DNA of 36,982 bases, from assembly GCA_016927515.1 (NCBI GenBank), contig JAFGMN010000141.1, positions 1-36,982 of the forward strand. Direction: 5' to 3'. The notes beneath the pieces were generated by a model. It did not search any database and was not told the origin of the DNA. It saw only the letters and a program-made list of their open reading frames with translations. The position numbers were made by a program, and so were the translations under genes. Each line of letters starts with the position of its first letter. The first letter of the stretch is position 1. Positions 26,103-36,329 of this stretch are shown in pieces. The DNA is from a candidate division CSSED10-310 bacterium. GTDB lineage: Bacteria > CSSED10-310.

Positions 26103-28436
26103 GTGAAAATTAAAGCAGTGAACATCGTCTTACCAGCATTTACTATCTCAGGGGCAACTGGATTGATTTATGAGGTTATCTGGCAGCGCAAACTTTCCTT
26201 GATTTTTGGAACGACCCTACCTGCCACAACCGCTGTTCTTGTCGCTTTCATGGGTGGATTAGCACTGGGAAGCTGGTTTTTTGGAAAATTGTCCGATCGA
26301 ATGACTCGTCCTATCCGGATGTATGGCATTCTCGAAATCTTCGTCGGTGTTTACTGCATGCTGATGCCAATGATTTTTGATGCGATGCGCCAGATCCATG
26401 TGTCTCTGTACCGATCCATGGGCCCTTCGTTTCAATTGGATGTAATCCAGTTCTTCCTCGCTGTCTGTAGCCTAACCATTCCCTGCGCATTGATGGGCGG
26501 CACCCTCCCGATTCTTTCCAAAGGACTCATTTCTCAAGAACGAGTCCTTGGTTCCGGATTATCCAAATTGTATTTCCTGAATACGATCGGAGCCACGTTT
26601 GGGACACTGAGCGCTGGTTTCATTCTGATTCGGCTGCTCGGGATGAATCGAACCAATCTGATCACCGCATGTATCAACATTGCAATCGGATTTACTCTGG
26701 CAGTCTTGATACAAGAGCACACTCGCGGCCGCGTTAAACCGGAAGAGCTTCCACAACGAACCAGACCAGAGTGGCAGCACTATCTTCCCTATATCTATGC
26801 AATTTTAGGGTTAGCTGCCATGGGCACGGAAGTGGCATGGTCCCGATCACTCAATCTGGTACTGGGTTCAACTGTCTATGCCTTCTCCATGATGCTCGGA
26901 TCCTACCTTCTCGGTCTGGCGTTAGGGAGTCTCGCAGTCGGTAAAATTACCGATCGCCTGTCCAATCCTCTGGCAACAGTCGGTGTCCTTGGATTTCTCG
27001 TTAGTGTTTCAATGATCATTGCCATCTCTCTCATCGATCGTCTCCCTGTCTTTTTGATGATGCTTTATCCCAAATACCATCATCACTTCTTTGTGTGGCA
27101 GGGTTGCCTCTTTTTACTCAGCATGGTCGTCGTGTTTCCTTCCACTTTTTTCATGGGAGCACTTTTCCCGGCATTTGGGAAAGCATACATTACGCACATG
27201 CATCAAATTGGCCGTGATGTTGGAAAACTCTATCTCTGGAATACACTCGGCGGTATTTTCGGCTCGATGAGCGCGGGCTTCTTACTGATTCCATTGATTG
27301 GTACCCATACCACCCTTATTATCTTTGCCGTCGTCTTCCTTCTTGTCGGAATCGGTATTCTCATTGCGGCTATACCGGAACGAAAAAGCCGCATTCAGCT
27401 CGGTTTTCTCTGCATAATCTGTCTTCTGGGTTATTCCTTGTTACCCGGCTGGAACCCCTTCCTGCTTGATAGTGGCGTGTATGTGTATGCACCTCAACTT
27501 GTCAATGGTTTCGAATCGAATCGGAAAATACTGTTCAACGAGGAAGGTTTGCACTCCCATGTCACGGTATCAGAAAAAAACAATGTGCGGAGTCTCAAAA
27601 TCAACGGAAAGACGGATGGTTCGGATGGTGACGACCTCACCACGCAAGTCATGTTGTCAATTCTTCCCCTTGCACATTGCAAAAATCCCCGAAAAGCCCT
27701 GATCGTAGGATTGGGCACCGGCGTCACTGCCGGGTCTGCGCTGAATTACCAGGGTCTGAATGTCGTGTGCATTGAAATCGATGACGCCGTCATCCACGCC
27801 TCCCGATACTTTGATCACGTTTCGGGTAGCCCGATGAATAACCCTCAGTTCAGCATCCTTCAAGCCGATGCCCGGACAGTCCTATCGGCATCCGACATAC
27901 ACTACAATGTCATCATCTCCGAGCCTTCCAACCCATGGATAACAGGTGTTTCCAACCTGTTTACGATCGAGTATTTCGAATCAGCGCTAGCACGTCTCGA
28001 ACCTGATGGAGTCATGTGTCAATGGATCCATTCCTATTATATGGACACGGAAACTCTGATGACCATTTTTAGATCATTCAATCACGTCTTTCCCCTCAGT
28101 TCGTTATGGCGGGGAAGCGATGGTGACTATTTGATTCTGGGTTCACGATATCCGATCGAACCTGATCGATCCAAAATCAACTCACTGTTTGAAAATCCAG
28201 CAATCCGAAGTGATTTAGCGCGAATCGCAATCGATTCACCGGATTCATTTCTTGGTATGTTCATTCTCGGAGCATCCGATTTTAACCGAATGACTCGATC
28301 GACCGGGATCCAACTCAATTCAGACGATCATCCCACCGTTGAGTTCAATGCTCCGATGAGTCTCTATCATGACACGGTAACGGAGAATAAAAACAGCATT
28401 CTCAGGTTTGCACCCGGGAATGCTGTTACTCAGTAG
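26103..28436 (+). CDS. Fused MFS-like/spermidine synthase-like membrane protein
   Basis: GTG start after GGGAGGAGGGGGAG. N-terminal TM 'SGATGLIYEVIWQRKLSLIFGTTLPATTAVLVAFMGGLALGS'; C-terminal methyltransferase/spermidine synthase fold 'ALIVGLGTGVTAGSAL...VVCIEIDDAVI...ISEPSNPWITGVSNLFTIEYFE'. Confidence 0.88.
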   Translation: MKIKAVNIVLPAFTISGATGLIYEVIWQRKLSLIFGTTLPATTAVLVAFMGGLALGSWFFGKLSDRMTRPIRMYGILEIFVGVYCMLMPMIFDAMRQIHVSLYRSMGPSFQLDVIQFFLAVCSLTIPCALMGGTLPILSKGLISQERVLGSGLSKLYFLNTIGATFGTLSAGFILIRLLGMNRTNLITACINIAIGFTLAVLIQEHTRGRVKPEELPQRTRPEWQHYLPYIYAILGLAAMGTEVAWSRSLNLVLGSTVYAFSMMLGSYLLGLALGSLAVGKITDRLSNPLATVGVLGFLVSVSMIIAISLIDRLPVFLMMLYPKYHHHFFVWQGCLFLLSMVVVFPSTFFMGALFPAFGKAYITHMHQIGRDVGKLYLWNTLGGIFGSMSAGFLLIPLIGTHTTLIIFAVVFLLVGIGILIAAIPERKSRIQLGFLCIICLLGYSLLPGWNPFLLDSGVYVYAPQLVNGFESNRKILFNEEGLHSHVTVSEKNNVRSLKINGKTDGSDGDDLTTQVMLSILPLAHCKNPRKALIVGLGTGVTAGSALNYQGLNVVCIEIDDAVIHASRYFDHVSGSPMNNPQFSILQADARTVLSASDIHYNVIISEPSNPWITGVSNLFTIEYFESALARLEPDGVMCQWIHSYYMDTETLMTIFRSFNHVFPLSSLWRGSDGDYLILGSRYPIEPDRSKINSLFENPAIRSDLARIAIDSPDSFLGMFILGASDFNRMTRSTGIQLNSDDHPTVEFNAPMSLYHDTVTENKNSILRFAPGNAVTQ
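28384..28427 (-). terminator. Rho-independent terminator for the minus-strand pil operon, inside the 3' end of the convergent CDS
   Basis: Minus strand: AACAGCATTC - 16 nt - GAATGCTGTT followed by TTTATTCT; plus-strand arms 28392-28401 and 28418-28427. No T-run on the plus side. Confidence 0.7.
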
Positions 28437-28481
28437 ACGAAAAGTCCTGGTATCCGACCGCTTTTGATCAGATTCCTCTGA

Positions 28482-28910
28482 TCAGACGCCCTTGCCAGAG
28501 TGCGGGTCTTGCTCAGCATAGATATGGAAGGGCCATACATAGGGACCATAGAGTGGCAAATCGATGACTTCTTCATAGTCGATGGTCACTGTAAAAATCC
28601 GTCGTTCAGGCCATTCAACGGCCATTTGCCTGTCTGGATCCTTGATTGGAATTTGATGCTGTTTTGCAAGGTTCAAAATTTTCTCCCGCATCGTATATTC
28701 ATTGAAGGCTCCTCGCGCCGCTTCCTTGTAATCGCGGGAATAATTGATGTTAAGAAGGTCCTGAAGTTCATCGGTAAACTTCATATTTCGCCATTTTATC
28801 GGAACGAATTTGTATGCAAGAAACACCAGAATGCCGATCACGATCAACGTGATAATGATCGGCGCTTTCGATTCAGCGGCACCTCTTTGCCCGAAAAGCA
28901 ATCGTCTCAT
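28482..28910 (-). CDS. Small single-pass membrane protein (DUF4845-like by appearance) downstream of pilR
   Basis: MRRLLFGQRGAAESKAPIIITLIVIGILVFLAYKFVPIKWRNMKFTDELQDLL; start overlaps the pilR stop by 4 nt. Confidence 0.72.
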   Translation of the reverse strand: MRRLLFGQRGAAESKAPIIITLIVIGILVFLAYKFVPIKWRNMKFTDELQDLLNINYSRDYKEAARGAFNEYTMREKILNLAKQHQIPIKDPDRQMAVEWPERRIFTVTIDYEEVIDLPLYGPYVWPFHIYAEQDPHSGKGV

Positions 28911-30319
28911 GTCTCATCCCTCCCATCTTCATCGCTGGAGTTAGTATACTCTTCCAAACCATACTTTTTAATTCTATACCGAAGTGAACGAAATGTAATC
29001 CTCAGCAGTCGGGCAGCATCTTTTTTGATGCCTCGGGTCCGTTTCAGCGCATTGATCAGGATGGTTTTTTCGTATTGTCCGACAACTTCTTCCAAATCAA
29101 GGCCCTGCACGGGAACCTCACTGACCTGATTGACCGATGGTACTCGCTTGTTTCGGATATATCCGGGAAGCGATTCAACGGTGATTATCTCAGTCCTTTC
29201 CAACGCGACACACCGTTCGATGACATTTTCCAACTCTCGGATGTTTCCGGGCCAATGATATCCGGCGAGCGCTTCTACCGCATCCGGTTCAATGCTCAAT
29301 GGGGTGCGCCCACATGCCTGGGAGCATTTCGCGATGAAATGATCGATAAGCAGCGGAATATCCACCTGCCGTTCTCTCAAGGCCGGAAGGTGAATGGGTA
29401 TGACATTTAACCTATAAAAAAGATCTTCCCGGAAATCACGATCTTCGACCATTTTCTCCAGATCCCGGTTTGTTGCCGATAAAAGACGAACATCGACGGA
29501 GATGTCCCGTGTTCCTCCGACGCGTTTAAACTTTTTGTCATTCAAAACACGCAACAGTTTAACCTGGATAGCCGGAGTTGTCTCCGCGACTTCATCGAGT
29601 AGAAAGGTTCCTCCATCGGCGACTTCGAATAGACCTTCTTTGTTCTGCACAGCACCTGTGAAAGCTCCCCGCATATGGCCAAACAATTCGCTTTCAAGCA
29701 GGTTTTCGGGGAGCGCGCCGCAGTTGACCGTTACGAACGGTTTATTTTTTCGATGCGAGTTCTGGTGGATCGCTCGTGCGACCAATTCTTTGCCTGTTCC
29801 ACTTTCCCCGGTGATCAGAATCGTGCTATTCAAATCGGAAACCCGACTGATCGTATCGAAAACCTGCTTCATCTCTCGGGAGACTCCGATAATATGTTCG
29901 AATTTTGCACGCGATTGAATCTGACTTTTTAAAAATGTATTTTCCTTGCGCAAATCACGGCTTTCGAACGCCTTGTTGACGACTATCTTGATCTCTTCGA
30001 CTTTAAACGGTTTCGTGAGATAATCGTAAGCGCCTTTTTTCATGGCATCGATTGCGTTTTCCGTCGTAGCGAATGCCGTGATCATGATGACCACAATATC
30101 CGAACTTGCGCGCTTGACGTGCTCGAGCAATTGGATACCATCCATTTCCGGCATTTTTAGATCTGTTATGACCATATCGATTTCCGCACCAGACTCAACC
30201 AAGGAAACAGCGGATTTGGGATTACATGTGGATTGAACGGAAAACCCCTCACTCTCTAATAGAATAGAAAGGAAATCACACATGCTCTGCTCATCGTCTA
30301 CAATCAGGATATTCCTCAA
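28907..30319 (-). CDS. pilR: Sigma-54-dependent response regulator (PilR/NtrC family)
   Basis: Receiver 'MVITDLKMPEMDG'; Walker A GESGTGKELVARAIHQ; 'ELFGHMRGAFTGAV'; C-terminal Fis-type HTH. ORF opens at 30379; TTG 30319 (MRNILIVDDEQSM) is the more likely start. Confidence 0.93.
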   Translation of the reverse strand: MRNILIVDDEQSMCDFLSILLESEGFSVQSTCNPKSAVSLVESGAEIDMVITDLKMPEMDGIQLLEHVKRASSDIVVIMITAFATTENAIDAMKKGAYDYLTKPFKVEEIKIVVNKAFESRDLRKENTFLKSQIQSRAKFEHIIGVSREMKQVFDTISRVSDLNSTILITGESGTGKELVARAIHQNSHRKNKPFVTVNCGALPENLLESELFGHMRGAFTGAVQNKEGLFEVADGGTFLLDEVAETTPAIQVKLLRVLNDKKFKRVGGTRDISVDVRLLSATNRDLEKMVEDRDFREDLFYRLNVIPIHLPALRERQVDIPLLIDHFIAKCSQACGRTPLSIEPDAVEALAGYHWPGNIRELENVIERCVALERTEIITVESLPGYIRNKRVPSVNQVSEVPVQGLDLEEVVGQYEKTILINALKRTRGIKKDAARLLRITFRSLRYRIKKYGLEEYTNSSDEDGRDET

Positions 30320-30326
30320 AGAACCC

Positions 30327-32051
30327 TCATTTTTCTTCTTTATCCTCCGGCAGCTCTTTTTGCCGGAACGGTAAATCAACGATGAACGTTGTCCCCTTCT
30401 TCAGTTTACTCATCACTCGGATCGTCCCATGATGATTTTCGACAATTCGATAGACAATGGCAAGCCCAATCCCCACTCCATGGCGTTTAAAAGTCGTAAA
30501 CGGATCGAAAATCCGGCTGATCACCTCCTGGTCCATACCGATTCCAGTGTCCTCAATCGAACATCGCACGAACGGCGGCTTCGGCTGAGTATCCAGTACT
30601 TTTTGATAGGGTCCAGGTTCATGGCACACCCTCGCGCAAATATGCACCGTACCACCATCAGGCATTGCTTCGATGGCGTTCTTTAGAAGATTCCAGATCA
30701 TTTGGGTGATTTGATCTCGATCAATTTCAACATCCAACGGTTCCATTGACCGTTGGAAGTCAATTGTGATTGTCTCATTGAACGATTCACTTGTTTTTAC
30801 AAGCATTGTGATTTCTTCAAGTAAGGCCTCCAAATCAACGATATTAAACTCCGGCTTTCTCGGTCGAGCCAAGTCCAGGAAGTTCGAAATCAGCTTGTTC
30901 AGACGATCGGATTCTCGGATCACGATATTCATTAATCGATTTTGACTGTCCGTCAACTTGAGCTGTTGTTTAAGAACCTCTATCGAACCACTGATCGACG
31001 CCAGCGGATTGCGTATTTCATGAGCCATCCCGGCAGAGACTTCGGCAACCGTTGACCACCGCTGTGTTTTTCGCTTCATCTCCTCAATTCGCTTTTGATC
31101 AGTCACGTCGTTTACAATCAACATCAAGCGAGCAGGATCTCTGGTTTTTCTTTCCAATGCGATTATTTCAATCAGGATCCAGTAAGTCTCACCCGTTAAC
31201 TCATATTGGTACTGAATTTCACGCTTGACTGATTGATCAAGGCTAGCCATTCGCAAAATACTCTGCACGAGATAATCAGGGAAGATACGACTCAAACGGT
31301 ACTGCTGGTCGGGTTCTTCTACGAGCCCCAACATGGTAATAGCTGCTGGATTGACAGATAGAATATCGCCCTCTGCCGTTGTTGTGATGACTCCACTGGG
31401 GATTTCATTGACAATACGTCGATTGAGAGTCCACAGATAGCTGTATTGGACATTTCGGTTCAGGAGCATCAGATTCATTCTGCGAATTCGTTCGGACAGA
31501 TTGTTAGCAAGGAATGCGGTAAGATAATAGCCTGCAATATTGACCAGGATGATGTATACGGCAAATGTTGGCGGAGGCAGGAGAACCCAATTGGTTGCAA
31601 ACGGCCACCATCCTGTCCATCCCTTGTACTGGCAAACAACAATTCCGCCGAAAACAAGGCTGATGAAAATGGCTGTCGCGAATGATCCTTTTCGTGGGAT
31701 GACATAACTGGCAATAATGATTGTGATGACGTACAAAATGGAAAATGGGCTCTCAATTCCTCCTGTCGCCATGATGATGATGGTTTCCAACAGGATATCA
31801 CCCAGAAGTTGGATACAAGCCAGCAGTCGAAGATTGGAAGTGATATTCAGTAAACCAGAATAGATAATGGTCATGATCAGGATCGTTGTGACCAGGGGAA
31901 ACAGAAAACGTGATACGGCGAAAAATCCTGACACTTCAAGAGGGAGAGCGGTTCCGAGAAGCAGGGTAGTTCCGACCAGCAACCGAGCGATAATGAGAGA
32001 TTTTAATTTTTGGTAAAAATCTGTTTCGTCTTTCGTCTGAGTAGCATCCAT
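30327..32051 (-). CDS. pilS: Membrane sensor histidine kinase (PilS-like)
   Basis: N-terminal TM segments, PAS-like region, H-box 'GMAHEIRNPLASISGSIEVL', N-box 'IWNLLKNAIEAMP', G-boxes 'EDTGIGM' and 'GVGIGLAIV'. Confidence 0.92.
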   Translation of the reverse strand: MDATQTKDETDFYQKLKSLIIARLLVGTTLLLGTALPLEVSGFFAVSRFLFPLVTTILIMTIIYSGLLNITSNLRLLACIQLLGDILLETIIIMATGGIESPFSILYVITIIIASYVIPRKGSFATAIFISLVFGGIVVCQYKGWTGWWPFATNWVLLPPPTFAVYIILVNIAGYYLTAFLANNLSERIRRMNLMLLNRNVQYSYLWTLNRRIVNEIPSGVITTTAEGDILSVNPAAITMLGLVEEPDQQYRLSRIFPDYLVQSILRMASLDQSVKREIQYQYELTGETYWILIEIIALERKTRDPARLMLIVNDVTDQKRIEEMKRKTQRWSTVAEVSAGMAHEIRNPLASISGSIEVLKQQLKLTDSQNRLMNIVIRESDRLNKLISNFLDLARPRKPEFNIVDLEALLEEITMLVKTSESFNETITIDFQRSMEPLDVEIDRDQITQMIWNLLKNAIEAMPDGGTVHICARVCHEPGPYQKVLDTQPKPPFVRCSIEDTGIGMDQEVISRIFDPFTTFKRHGVGIGLAIVYRIVENHHGTIRVMSKLKKGTTFIVDLPFRQKELPEDKEEK

Positions 32052-32062
32052 ACCAGAATGCG

Positions 32063-33274
32063 TTACTTCGAAAGCTCACCGACCAGGCTAAACATCGGCA
32101 TATACATGGCGACAACGATGAATCCGATACTGACGCCCAGGAAGGCCATCAACATAGGTTCAAGCATCTGTGTCAGGTTCTGAACAGCAATATCCACTTC
32201 TTCATCGTAAAAATCAGCGATTTTTTCGAGCATCGCATCCAACGCACCGGTCTGTTCTCCAACAGCAATCATCTGGGTAACCATCGTTGGAAAGACTTGC
32301 GTTGCGGAAAGGGGTTCGGAAATCGATTTACCTTCGCTGATCGATACACGCGTTTTCATGATCGCTTCTTCGATGATCTTGTTTCCGGCAGTCTTAGCCG
32401 TAATCTCCAGTCCCTCTAGAATCGGAACACCGGATGCAATCAATGTACTCAGTGTTCTGGTAAACTTCGCCACGGCGACTTTGCGCAACAGGATTCCAAA
32501 AACCGGTAGTCTCAGCGCAATGGCATCCATGGTTTTCGCACCTTTCTCGGTCTTCTTGATGTACCGGAAAAGAAAAATCAAACCGGCCAACCCAGCAAGA
32601 AGGAAAAAGAGATTTTTCTCAATAAACACGGATGCTCCGATAACTATTTGAGTCGGTAGTGGGAGAGTAGCACCCAATGATAAAAAGATCTTCGCGAATG
32701 TGGGAATAACAGCATACATGAGGAAAATAACAACTGTGCAAGCGACGGCGACAACGACAGTTGGATAGACCATGGCGGATTTTACCTGTCGTTTCAGCGA
32801 GATACTTTTTTCCATATATCCGGCTAGTCGGTTCAAGATTGTGTCCAAAATACCGCCCGTTTCACCGGCTTCCACCATATTGCAGTATAGTTCATCGAAT
32901 ATTTTGGGATGCTTGCGAAGTGCATCCGCATAGGTGCTTCCTGATTCGACACTCTGACTGATATCGAGAATAGCCCGACTGAATCGAGGGTTTTCAGTTT
33001 GCTCTGCCAGGATTTCCAGACATTGAACCAATGGAAGACCAGCGTCGACCATGGTCGCAAAAGTCCGGGTAAAAACGACGATATCCCTTTCGGATATCTT
33101 GTCGCCGAGACCCGGGATTGAAATATCCATGTCCTTCCAGCTTCGACTGACCTTTAATGGTTGGATTTTCTGACGCCGCAAATTGAGGGTTACAGCCTCC
33201 TGCGAATCCGCATCCATAACTCCCGAAACTTCGGCTCCATTCGCATCTTTGCCTTTCCATCGGAACTTTGGCAT
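32063..33274 (-). CDS. pilC: Type IV pilus inner-membrane platform protein PilC (T2SS F family)
   Basis: 'FTRTFATMVDAGLPLVQCLEILAEQTENP', 'NMVEAGETGGILDTILNRLAGYMEKSISLKRQVKSAMVYP', 'MTQMIAVGEQTGALDAMLEKIADFYDEEVD'. Confidence 0.97.
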   Translation of the reverse strand: MPKFRWKGKDANGAEVSGVMDADSQEAVTLNLRRQKIQPLKVSRSWKDMDISIPGLGDKISERDIVVFTRTFATMVDAGLPLVQCLEILAEQTENPRFSRAILDISQSVESGSTYADALRKHPKIFDELYCNMVEAGETGGILDTILNRLAGYMEKSISLKRQVKSAMVYPTVVVAVACTVVIFLMYAVIPTFAKIFLSLGATLPLPTQIVIGASVFIEKNLFFLLAGLAGLIFLFRYIKKTEKGAKTMDAIALRLPVFGILLRKVAVAKFTRTLSTLIASGVPILEGLEITAKTAGNKIIEEAIMKTRVSISEGKSISEPLSATQVFPTMVTQMIAVGEQTGALDAMLEKIADFYDEEVDIAVQNLTQMLEPMLMAFLGVSIGFIVVAMYMPMFSLVGELSK

Positions 33275-33293
33275 AATTCAATCCCTTCCATCA

Positions 33294-34385
33294 CTATGAC
33301 CGACGGGTTGGTACTTCTTTCGAAACCAATTGATCAAACTCCTGGGGTTTCATCGAATGTCCCTTGGCATCGGCCAACGTCACTCGACGTTTAAAATACA
33401 GATTTGCCAGAGATTGATTCATTGTGATCATCTGGAAATTACTCTGTCCGGTTTGCATGGTTGAATATATTTGATGTATTTTATCCTCACGTATCAGATT
33501 TCGAATAGCATCATTCGGTACCATCACCTCCGCCGCCAATGCTCGTCCCTGACCATCTCGACGCGGTATCAACATCTGACAGACAACGCCCTCCAAAATA
33601 AACGACAACTGAGCACGAATTTGTGGTTGCTGATGTGCAGGGAAAACATCGATGATCCGGTTAATGGTTTGAACTGCGGAATTTGTATGCAGTGTTGCAA
33701 ACGTAAGATGACCGGTTTCAGCACATCGGAGCGCGGCTTCAATCGTCTCCAGATCCCTCATCTCGCCGATAAGAATGACATCAGGATCCTGACGAAGAAC
33801 GGATTTCAGAGCTGCTGCAAACGAATGCGTATCAGCATGAAGCTCCCGCTGATTAATCACCGAACTGTGGTGATGATGCAAATACTCAATTGGATCTTCG
33901 ATGGTGACAATATGTTTGTGAAAATCCCGGTTGATCTTATCAATGATCGCAGCGAGAGTTGTAGATTTTCCACACCCGGTCGGTCCTGTGATTAGAATCA
34001 GTCCCTTCGGGCGTTTGCAGAATTCAGCAACCACCCTCGGCAATCCCAGTTCCTCGAAACTCATGATCCGAAACGGAATAGTACGAATCGCGATGGCAAC
34101 AGCGGATCGTTGACTGTAAATATTGGCTCGAAACCGGCTCAACCCTCTAACACCGAAAGAGAAATCCAGCTCTTTCTGCTCTTCGAACGCATGTTTCTGC
34201 GTATCCGTCAACACGGAATAAGCCAGTTGTTTTGTTTCCTTTGGCGTTAAGGGGGGGACTTCTTTAATGGGTGTCATCAACCCATGGACACGCAAATGGG
34301 GGTGCGTACCCGTGGTGATGTGCAAATCGGTTGCCTGGCGTTCGATCATGATTTTCAGCAGATTCGGCATTGACACGCTGGCCAT
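33294..34385 (-). CDS. pilT: Type IV pilus retraction ATPase PilT (paralog 2)
   Basis: 'ERQATDLHITTGTHPHLRVHG', Walker A GPTGCGKSTTLAAIID, 'DVILIGEMRDLETIEAALRCAETGHLTFATLHTNSA'. Confidence 0.96.
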   Translation of the reverse strand: MASVSMPNLLKIMIERQATDLHITTGTHPHLRVHGLMTPIKEVPPLTPKETKQLAYSVLTDTQKHAFEEQKELDFSFGVRGLSRFRANIYSQRSAVAIAIRTIPFRIMSFEELGLPRVVAEFCKRPKGLILITGPTGCGKSTTLAAIIDKINRDFHKHIVTIEDPIEYLHHHHSSVINQRELHADTHSFAAALKSVLRQDPDVILIGEMRDLETIEAALRCAETGHLTFATLHTNSAVQTINRIIDVFPAHQQPQIRAQLSFILEGVVCQMLIPRRDGQGRALAAEVMVPNDAIRNLIREDKIHQIYSTMQTGQSNFQMITMNQSLANLYFKRRVTLADAKGHSMKPQEFDQLVSKEVPTRRS

Positions 34386-34396
34386 GAATCATCCTC

Positions 34397-36226
34397 TTAA
34401 TTTCCGAAGGTCACGCGAACGACTTCTTCCAGTGTCGTCCGGCCTTCTCTGATTTTGTCCAATCCCGATCCACGCAATGTCTGCATTCCCAAAGCCACTG
34501 CGGTTTCACGGATTTCCATTGCCGACGCCCCCCTCAAGATGAGTTCGCGAATTTCATCAGTAATCGACAAGACTTCGAATAATGCCACTCGGCCCTTGTA
34601 TCCGGTGTGCGAGCAGTATGGGCAACCTCTTCCTTTCACGACATCGAATGTACCGATCTCTTCATCCCGGAACCCGATCTGAAGTAGGGCTTCCGGGGGA
34701 ACCTGAACCGGTTCTGCGCACTTTTTGCATACTGTGCGCGCCAGTCGCTGGGCGACGATGCTGATAAGTGATGAGGCCACCAGGAACGGTTCAACGCCCA
34801 TGTTCAGCAGACGGTTAATGGTTGTCGGAGCATCATTGGTATGAATCGTGGACAGCACGAGGTGGCCGGTCAAGGCTGCTTTGATGGCGATTTCCGCTGT
34901 TTCAAAATCCCGAATTTCACCGACCATGATAATATCGGGATCTTGCCGGAGAAAAGAGCGTAGAGCGGCCGCGAAGTTCAGTCCGATGGCATCGTGCATC
35001 TGGACCTGGTTGATCCCCATCAGATTGTACTCAACGGGATCTTCTGCCGTCATGATATTATCGCTGATACTGTTCAATTGGGTCAGGGCCGAATATAAGG
35101 TCGTCGTTTTTCCGGATCCCGTCGGTCCGGTAACCAGGCACATCCCGTAAGGCTTATGAATAGCCTCTTGGAATTCGGCCAATTGGCGTTCGTTAAAACC
35201 GAGTTGTGTCATATCCGTTTGAAGATTGGCTTTATCCAAAAGCCGGAGAACGATTTTTTCACCGAACAGGGTTGGTAGCGTAGAAACACGGAAATCCATT
35301 TCCCTTTTCGGACCCAGGCGCATTTTAATACGCCCGTCCTGGGGTAATCGCCTTTCGGAAATATCGAGATTCGCCATGATCTTCAAACGCGATGTAACGG
35401 CATCCTTGATTTTCAATGGCAATCCCAATTCTTTCCGTAGTACACCGTCCAGGCGGTTCCTAACCCGGAACGACTTTTCGTATGGTTCGAAATGGATATC
35501 CGAAACACCCATATTGATCGCCTTGATCAGTATTCCGTTGACCAGCTTGACAATGGGCGCTTCCAAGTTCTCCACTGCAACAACGGTTTCTTCGTCATCC
35601 TCGTCTACGACCTCCAGCTCATCCACGGCACCAGAAACCAGATCATCGAAATCGTCAACGTTAATGAATGAAGCATCCATCTCCTCTTCGGATTCACCAC
35701 CACCACCGCCGCCACCGTCAAAATCGGCGAAATCATCCATGTATCCTGCGGTAACAGTATCCCGAGTGTCTAACTCTGTCGATGCAACCGATATTGCTTT
35801 GCCCGTTCCATAATACCGTTCGATCGCACTCTTAATGGACATTTCCGATGCGACAACAGGTTCGACATGGTATCCCGTCATGAATTTCAGATCGTCTTGA
35901 GCGAACACATTGGATGGATCAGCCATGGCGATGGTCAACGAAGCACCGGTCCGACTGATCGGAATCAACATATATTTCCTGGCCACTTCGGCGGGTATCA
36001 GTTTTAATACCGATTCCTCAATATCAAAACTATTTAAATTGACCGAAGGAACTCCAAACTGATTGGAAAGGACCTCGGTTATATCTTCCTCATTCAAATA
36101 CTTCAGGTGAACGATCGCGCTTCCCAAACGCCCCCCATTGTTCGCCTGATACTTCAATGCAACTGCCAACTGCTCCGATGTAATCAATCCCTCTCGAATC
36201 AGTATATCACCTAAGCGTTCAGTCAT
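34397..36226 (-). CDS. pilB: Type IV pilus assembly ATPase PilB
   Basis: N-terminal MshEN-type domain; Walker A GPTGSGKTTTLYSAL; 'DIIMVGEIRDFETAEIAIKAALTGHLVLSTIHTNDA'; CxxC...CxxC zinc site (CKKC, CPYC). Confidence 0.97.
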   Translation of the reverse strand: MTERLGDILIREGLITSEQLAVALKYQANNGGRLGSAIVHLKYLNEEDITEVLSNQFGVPSVNLNSFDIEESVLKLIPAEVARKYMLIPISRTGASLTIAMADPSNVFAQDDLKFMTGYHVEPVVASEMSIKSAIERYYGTGKAISVASTELDTRDTVTAGYMDDFADFDGGGGGGGESEEEMDASFINVDDFDDLVSGAVDELEVVDEDDEETVVAVENLEAPIVKLVNGILIKAINMGVSDIHFEPYEKSFRVRNRLDGVLRKELGLPLKIKDAVTSRLKIMANLDISERRLPQDGRIKMRLGPKREMDFRVSTLPTLFGEKIVLRLLDKANLQTDMTQLGFNERQLAEFQEAIHKPYGMCLVTGPTGSGKTTTLYSALTQLNSISDNIMTAEDPVEYNLMGINQVQMHDAIGLNFAAALRSFLRQDPDIIMVGEIRDFETAEIAIKAALTGHLVLSTIHTNDAPTTINRLLNMGVEPFLVASSLISIVAQRLARTVCKKCAEPVQVPPEALLQIGFRDEEIGTFDVVKGRGCPYCSHTGYKGRVALFEVLSITDEIRELILRGASAMEIRETAVALGMQTLRGSGLDKIREGRTTLEEVVRVTFGN

Positions 36227-36280
36227 TTTGAATCCCCACGTCGGTCAAACCACAGCATTGCCACCTGCTCCAGCAGAACC

Positions 36281-36310
36281 ATTGCACCACATAAACAGGC
36301 TTATTGTCAA
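36281..36310 (-). promoter_or_regulatory. Putative promoter for the pilBTCSR operon
   Basis: Minus strand TTGACA - 18 nt - TGCAAT between clpX and pilB; perfect -35, weak -10. Confidence 0.35.
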
Positions 36311-36329
36311 GAATATCAAAGGTTCTCCG

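Noticed and set aside
27690-27960. Possible inactivated spermidine synthase domain (ISEPSNPW instead of the canonical catalytic Asp context)
   Set aside because: To my knowledge this motif is typical of the fused MFS/spermidine-synthase-like family, so not unusual here.
33471-33995. 174-aa plus-strand ORF antisense to pilT
   Set aside because: Shadow ORF of conserved pilT sequence.
35580-35722. GGT/GGC/GAA-rich stretch as a possible microsatellite or special repeat
   Set aside because: Explained by the acidic/Gly linker (DFDGGGGGGGESEEE...EVVDEDDEET) between the MshEN and ATPase domains of PilB.
35226-35813. 195-aa plus-strand ORF, Ser-rich, antisense to pilB
   Set aside because: Ser-rich run is the complement of the pilB acidic/Gly linker; no independent support.
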